Positions 59,985 to 64,000 of a stretch of 64,000 nucleotides of DNA are shown here, piece after piece. Origin of the DNA: Candidatus Thalassolituus haligoni (GTDB taxonomy: Bacteria > Pseudomonadota > Gammaproteobacteria > Pseudomonadales > Oceanobacteraceae); the NCBI RefSeq assembly GCF_041222825.1, contig NZ_CP139482.1:62001-126000 (forward strand). Reading direction: 5' to 3'. The position numbers and the translations under genes were made by a program. The notes under the pieces were generated by a model. The model did not search any database. It was not told where the DNA came from and saw nothing but the letters and a program-made list of their open reading frames with translations. Position 1 is the first letter of the stretch. Every line of letters starts with the position of its first letter.

Positions 59985-60857
59985 ATGAACAAAGGCTTGC
60001 AAGCCGTCGATGCGCTGTCTCCGGGAGCCAATCTCGAGGCTTACATCTCAACGGTTAATGCGATTCCTATTCTGAGTATTGAAGAAGAACGTGAGTTGGC
60101 CAATCGCCTGCACTATCAGGAAGATCTGGAAGCTGCGCGCCGTCTGGTTATGGCTCATCTGCGCTTCGTTGTTCATATTGCCCGCAGTTATTCCGGTTAC
60201 GGACTGAACCAGTCTGATCTGATCCAGGAAGGTAACGTTGGCTTGATGAAAGCGGTTAAGCGTTTTAATCCGGAAGTTGGTGTTCGACTTGTGTCGTTTG
60301 CTGTGCACTGGATCAAGGCCGAGATTCACGAGTTTATCTTGCGCAACTGGCGCATTGTTAAAGTGGCAACCACCAAGTCACAGCGCAAACTGTTCTTTAA
60401 CCTGCGTAGCCAGAAAAAGCGTCTGGGCTGGTTGAGTCAGGATGAAGCCAAATCCATAGCAGCCGATCTGGGTGTTGAAACCCGTACAGTTTTCGAAATG
60501 GAAGGTCGTTTGAATGCTTATGACGCTGCGTTTGACGCTGGCGTTGATGACGACGACGAATCGGCCTATCAGGCTCCAGCTTATTATCTGGAAGACAAAA
60601 GTGCTGACCCGGCACTGACGGTAGAAACCGAGAATTTTGAGCAGGATGCCAGTGAGCGTCTGGCCTCGGCACTGAGTGACCTGGACGACCGGAGCCGGGC
60701 TATTCTTCAACAACGCTGGCTGAGTGACGATAAAGCCACACTGCACGAGCTGGCTGCCATGTACAACGTATCTGCTGAACGTATTCGTCAGCTGGAAAAG
60801 AATGCGATGAAAAAACTTAAAAATGCGATGGGTGGGGCCTTGGTTCCGGCCGTATGA
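59985..60857 (+). CDS. rpoH: Heat-shock sigma factor sigma-32
   Basis: The 290-aa sigma factor has conserved region 2 ([35 protein letters not shown]), the RpoH box QRKLFFNLR that marks the family, and region 4 ([25 protein letters not shown]). ATG 59985 is preferred since GGAG ends 6 nt before it; ATG 59973 and TTG 59964 lie in frame upstream. It directs transcription of heat-shock genes such as prlC, whose promoter at 16153 fits its consensus. Confidence 0.97.
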   Translation: MNKGLQAVDALSPGANLEAYISTVNAIPILSIEEERELANRLHYQEDLEAARRLVMAHLRFVVHIARSYSGYGLNQSDLIQEGNVGLMKAVKRFNPEVGVRLVSFAVHWIKAEIHEFILRNWRIVKVATTKSQRKLFFNLRSQKKRLGWLSQDEAKSIAADLGVETRTVFEMEGRLNAYDAAFDAGVDDDDESAYQAPAYYLEDKSADPALTVETENFEQDASERLASALSDLDDRSRAILQQRWLSDDKATLHELAAMYNVSAERIRQLEKNAMKKLKNAMGGALVPAV

Positions 60858-60919
60858 TTCCGTTACATAAAAACTGAGACATCAAAAGAGTCATCTCGGA
60901 TTGGCGTGAAACAAGGAAC

Positions 60920-60958
60920 GCGGCAGTAAAAACGGCTCAACGTTGAGCGGACTGCCGC
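60920..60958 (+). terminator. Nested hairpin after rpoH
   Basis: Outer 8-bp arms GCGGCAGT / ACTGCCGC enclose an inner CTCAACGTTGAG hairpin, 62 bp after the rpoH stop. It is followed by CTTATATA rather than a T-run. The rest of the gap to 61226 shows no gene. Confidence 0.55.
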
Positions 60959-61226
60959 CTTATATACATTAATCCTCCCGCTCTGGACGGGATTCGCCAG
61001 CTTGATGCAACGCCATTCTCATCATGCGTAGCCATCTGCCTGCATTTGATGCTGTTGTGTTGTGAGGCATTGTGACGAGGCAACAAACCATTGCCGAATT
61101 CTGGTGGTTGATGGTACTGTTTATACCCCCTAGGTGTTGCTGACCGGCATATTCCCCCATGATTTCCTGCTTAAAAGCGTTTCTGAAAAAACAATTTATC
61201 CTCTCCATCTGTTCAGGAACCTGCCC

Positions 61227-61559
61227 ATGTCCGGCTTGCTGATCCTGCTTGCCTTTCTGATGGGTGGCACTCTTATTCAATATTGGACGTCAGCTCCGAT
61301 TCCCGCTGCGATTATTGGCATGCTGTTGTTGCTGGTTTTTCTGATGATCCGGCGCAAGGTTCCTGCCGCGCTGGAAGGTATCACCAAAGTACTTGCCCCT
61401 ATTTTGCCGCTGTTTTTAATCCCGGTGAGCGTCGGCATTGTCACCCATGAACAGTTGGTTAAGGAGCACGGCCTGGTGCTGTTGCTCATTCTAGCGATCA
61501 GTCTGATACCTGGTACGCTGGTGTGTGGTTGGATCATGTCGCAAGGCAAGCGCTCATGA
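61227..61559 (+). CDS. CidA/LrgA-family holin-like membrane protein
   Basis: The 110-aa protein has four hydrophobic segments and the CidA/LrgA pattern: MGGTLIQYWTSAPIPAAIIGMLLL, as TSAPIPAAIIGMLLL, and ALEGITKVLAPILPLFLIPVSVGI, as LPLFLIPVSVGI. ATG 61227 has AGGAAC 7 nt upstream; frames starting at 61134 add unrelated residues. It overlaps its LrgB partner by 4 bp. The pair is proposed to affect murein hydrolase release or to transport small molecules. Confidence 0.9.
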   Translation: MSGLLILLAFLMGGTLIQYWTSAPIPAAIIGMLLLLVFLMIRRKVPAALEGITKVLAPILPLFLIPVSVGIVTHEQLVKEHGLVLLLILAISLIPGTLVCGWIMSQGKRS

Positions 61560-62248
61560 CGGTGTTGCTGCATACTCCGTTGTTCTGGACGGCATTAACC
61601 ATTGGCTGTTTTTTACTGGGCCAGCATGTGTACCGGCTGACCGGTAACCTGGTGCTGCTGCCTCCGATTCTGACTGGCTTTGGTCTGGTGATTATGACCT
61701 TGAAGCTGACCGACACGCCGTACTCTGTATATATGGAAGGTGGACGGTATCTGCACGATATGCTGGGGCCAGTTATCGTGATGCTTGCGGTGCCGCTATT
61801 CCAGCAATTAAAAGCGCTGCGCCAGGATGCTATCCGTATTGCTCTGGCGGTCACGCTGGGCAGTGCTACGACGTTGGCCTGTGCTTGGGGGCTGACGATC
61901 TGGTGGATTGGTGATCCGATGCTGGCGCAGACGATTCTGACCAAGTCTATTACGACCCCGGTTGCGGTTGCTATTACCAGTCAGCTGGGTGGTGATCCGT
62001 CGCTGGCGGCTGCCTTCGTTATTCTGACGGGGTTGCTGGGAGTGATTTTGATATTGCCGACTATGACCTTGCTACGCATACGCCAGCCCGAGGCCATCGG
62101 GATAACACTGGGAGTCTGTGCTCATGCGATTGGCACCAGCCGGGCACTGGAGCTGGGTGAGCGGGAAGCGGCCTACGCGGTAACCGCCATGACCCTGACT
62201 GCCACGCTGCATGCGATTGTATTACCCCTGGTGGCCGGTCTGCTCTAG
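61556..62248 (+). CDS. LrgB-family membrane protein
   Basis: The 230-aa protein has six to seven membrane segments and LrgB signatures: SITTPVAVAITSQLGGDPSLAA (TKSITTPVAVAI) and GVCAHAIGTSRALELGERE, shown as CAHAIGTSRALE. ATG 61556 overlaps the CidA-like stop (ATGA). It works with the preceding protein. Confidence 0.92.
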   Translation: MTVLLHTPLFWTALTIGCFLLGQHVYRLTGNLVLLPPILTGFGLVIMTLKLTDTPYSVYMEGGRYLHDMLGPVIVMLAVPLFQQLKALRQDAIRIALAVTLGSATTLACAWGLTIWWIGDPMLAQTILTKSITTPVAVAITSQLGGDPSLAAAFVILTGLLGVILILPTMTLLRIRQPEAIGITLGVCAHAIGTSRALELGEREAAYAVTAMTLTATLHAIVLPLVAGLL

Positions 62249-62445
62249 CCAGAGGGCGCATTTATCAATGACGGCGCTCGAAATGACGAGGATACCTTTC
62301 TTCGCTCGCGACATGTTTCGATGCACCCTATACTGGGCGAATGGGTGTACTGCGACCAGGTGCTCCCGATTCTGTCGGCCTGACGCTTGGCGTTTGAACC
62401 TACGTCATTGCTACTCGCGGGCGCATGATCGCTCAAGGAATATCG

Positions 62446-64000
62446 ATGTCGTTTAGCTCTCGCCAACAGCTGATTCTGACTGCCACCGCCCTGATTGTGG
62501 GAGCCGGCGGCATCATGGGTGTAACGGCTTTCTTGCTTGCCAGGGGTGCTCCGGACGTCAGCGCGCTGAAAATACTGGCAGGCGTGGCCATTCTGGCATT
62601 GGTGTTTGTCGGTGCCTTGGTGAGTGTTATCAGCTACCACCTGACCCGCCCGGTTACCGATCACTATAAACAGCAGCTACTGCAGCAGGGTTTTACCTGG
62701 GAACACGTCAGCGGCATTGTGCTGCGCGTCAATGTGCAGCAGCTGATTCTGGATGCCAATCCGAACTTCCAGCAGCTGTTCGATCTTCGCCCTGGCTCTT
62801 ACCTTCCCAGCATTCAGCGGCGTAATGAGCGAGAGTTAATTCAACAAAGGATCAATCAGTCTCTGAGCAGCCAGTCGATGGTTGATTTCGAGGCCAGCCT
62901 GCTTGACCGTTACGGCGAATGGGGCCGCTGGGCGCTGCAGGTTCGTCCCTGGCAACAAGACGACAATCATCAGATATGGCTACTGGTGACCGGTGATGAC
63001 ATTACCCAGCGTTATTTTATGGAAGCTCAGTTGCGCGAAGAGCAGCAACGGCTGTCGACTTATCTCAACACCATGCAAACCCTGCTGATCATTTGTGATG
63101 AAAATGGTCACGTGACGCGTATTAACCCGCAAGCACAGCAACTGCTACAAATACCGGATGAACAGATTAATGGCTATCCGCTTAGCTACCTGATCCCGAG
63201 GCAAGCCACTCTTGCTGTTGAACGCGAATGGCAAAATCTGCTCAGCCGTCACAATGGCAGTTTGTCGCTGGAGTTTCCGGTACTGTCCTCGACGGGTAAA
63301 GAGCACACTATCAGCTGGCGTATGACGCGTCTGACCAGCGCCAATGCCATTCAGGGAGAGGTCTTGCTGGCAGGCCTGGACATCACCGAATCCGTAGCCA
63401 ACCGCCTCGCCCTCGAAACGGCCAATAGCCGAATCCGCGAAGCGCTGACCCAGGCAGAGCAGGCGAACCACTCAAAGTCCATTTTTCTCGCTAACATGAG
63501 CCACGAAATTCGCACGCCCATGAACGGTATTCTGGGTGCGACCGAATTAATTCTTGATTCCAGCCTGAGCACAGAGCAACGCCACTATCTCGACATTATC
63601 TATAACTCATCGCAAACCCTGCTGGAAATCCTCAATGATATTCTGGATCTGTCAAAAATCGAATCGGGCAATCTGGAACTGGAACATATTGATTTTGACC
63701 TGAACCAGCAACTCAGTGATCTCAAACAACTGTTTGATGAACCCATCCGACGCAAGGGACTGGCGTTTATCTATTATTACGACGGTGATATTCCTCAGTA
63801 CTGGAATGGCGACCCCAAGCGTATTCGCCAGATCATCACCAACCTGATCAGTAATGCGATGAAATTTACCGAACATGGCCAGATTGAGGTGCGGGTTACC
63901 GGCAGCCAAGCGGAAGGCCCTCGCTACGATATCCATATTGCCGTCGCGGATACCGGTATCGGCATTGCCAAAAGCAAGCAGGAACAGGTCTTTTCGGCCT
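62446..64000 (+). CDS. Sensor histidine kinase with PAS domains (3' end off-window)
   Basis: At least 518 residues are visible and the frame is still open at the edge. Two membrane segments lie in the first 70 residues (TATALIVGAGGIMGVTAFLL; ILAGVAILALVFVGALVSVI), followed by two PAS-like regions and a HisKA domain with phospho-acceptor His353 in MSHEIRTPMNG. The HATPase N-box NLISNAMKF and DTGIGI follow. AAGGA precedes the ATG. The downstream part probably carries receiver or Hpt domains, since this kinase type is usually hybrid; that is not visible here. Confidence 0.92.
   Translation, partial: MSFSSRQQLILTATALIVGAGGIMGVTAFLLARGAPDVSALKILAGVAILALVFVGALVSVISYHLTRPVTDHYKQQLLQQGFTWEHVSGIVLRVNVQQLILDANPNFQQLFDLRPGSYLPSIQRRNERELIQQRINQSLSSQSMVDFEASLLDRYGEWGRWALQVRPWQQDDNHQIWLLVTGDDITQRYFMEAQLREEQQRLSTYLNTMQTLLIICDENGHVTRINPQAQQLLQIPDEQINGYPLSYLIPRQATLAVEREWQNLLSRHNGSLSLEFPVLSSTGKEHTISWRMTRLTSANAIQGEVLLAGLDITESVANRLALETANSRIREALTQAEQANHSKSIFLANMSHEIRTPMNGILGATELILDSSLSTEQRHYLDIIYNSSQTLLEILNDILDLSKIESGNLELEHIDFDLNQQLSDLKQLFDEPIRRKGLAFIYYYDGDIPQYWNGDPKRIRQIITNLISNAMKFTEHGQIEVRVTGSQAEGPRYDIHIAVADTGIGIAKSKQEQVFSA

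Noticed and set aside
60969-61280. A minus-strand 103-aa frame in the gap after rpoH
   Set aside because: It overlaps the start of the CidA-like gene, lacks a ribosome site and shows no family pattern.

Overview
The window looks like chromosomal DNA of a marine-type gammaproteobacterium, of the broad Oceanospirillales/Pseudomonadales kind. This rests on two housekeeping blocks whose order is classical for gammaproteobacteria (tolC-nudF-yqiB-cpdA-yqiA-parE, and rsmD divergent from ftsY-ftsE-ftsX-rpoH), on prlC-yheV and zur/znu clusters, and on a moderately GC-rich sequence. The genus cannot be fixed from the window alone. No rRNA, tRNA, CRISPR array or intact IS was seen.

Layout. 0-8.1 kb: the 3' part of a giant repetitive surface protein that ends, unusually, in a GlyGly-CTERM-like anchor followed by a second signal-peptide-like segment and a small outer-membrane beta-barrel. 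8.1-13.2 kb: an accessory islet with a RAYT transposase between REP palindrome clusters, a YafY-type regulator, a deleted DUF3224 gene, small unknowns, an HNH endonuclease and a Fic protein with a probable self-operator. 13.2-31.2 kb: metabolic and envelope genes (Lon-N-like protein, gamma carbonic anhydrase, Old Yellow Enzyme, prlC with a sigma-32-type promoter, a COG3014-LpoB-LPP20 lipoprotein trio, cytochrome b561/YceI, a LysR regulator, a MITE-like element, a MATE exporter, SCO, zinc uptake). 31.3-39.4 kb: glmU, tolC, the nudF-to-parE block and nsrR.

39.7-51.0 kb is the most interesting part: a 12-gene, minus-strand, tightly coupled operon. Its products are an ExbB/TolQ-like channel protein, two different ExbD/TolR-like proteins, a proline-rich TonB/AgmX-like protein, TPR lipoproteins, coiled-coil and small exported proteins, a thioredoxin-like protein and two outer-membrane beta-barrel proteins. 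Its composition resembles the Agl-Glt envelope-spanning machine of Myxococcus, but its job here is unknown. A PAS-GGDEF-EAL protein diverges from it.

53.7-64 kb: parC, rsmD, ftsY-ftsE-ftsX, rpoH, a CidA/LrgB pair, and the first part of a hybrid-type sensor histidine kinase that runs off the edge. ParE and ParC (both topoisomerase IV subunits) and RpoH with a predicted RpoH-dependent promoter at prlC lie in the same window.
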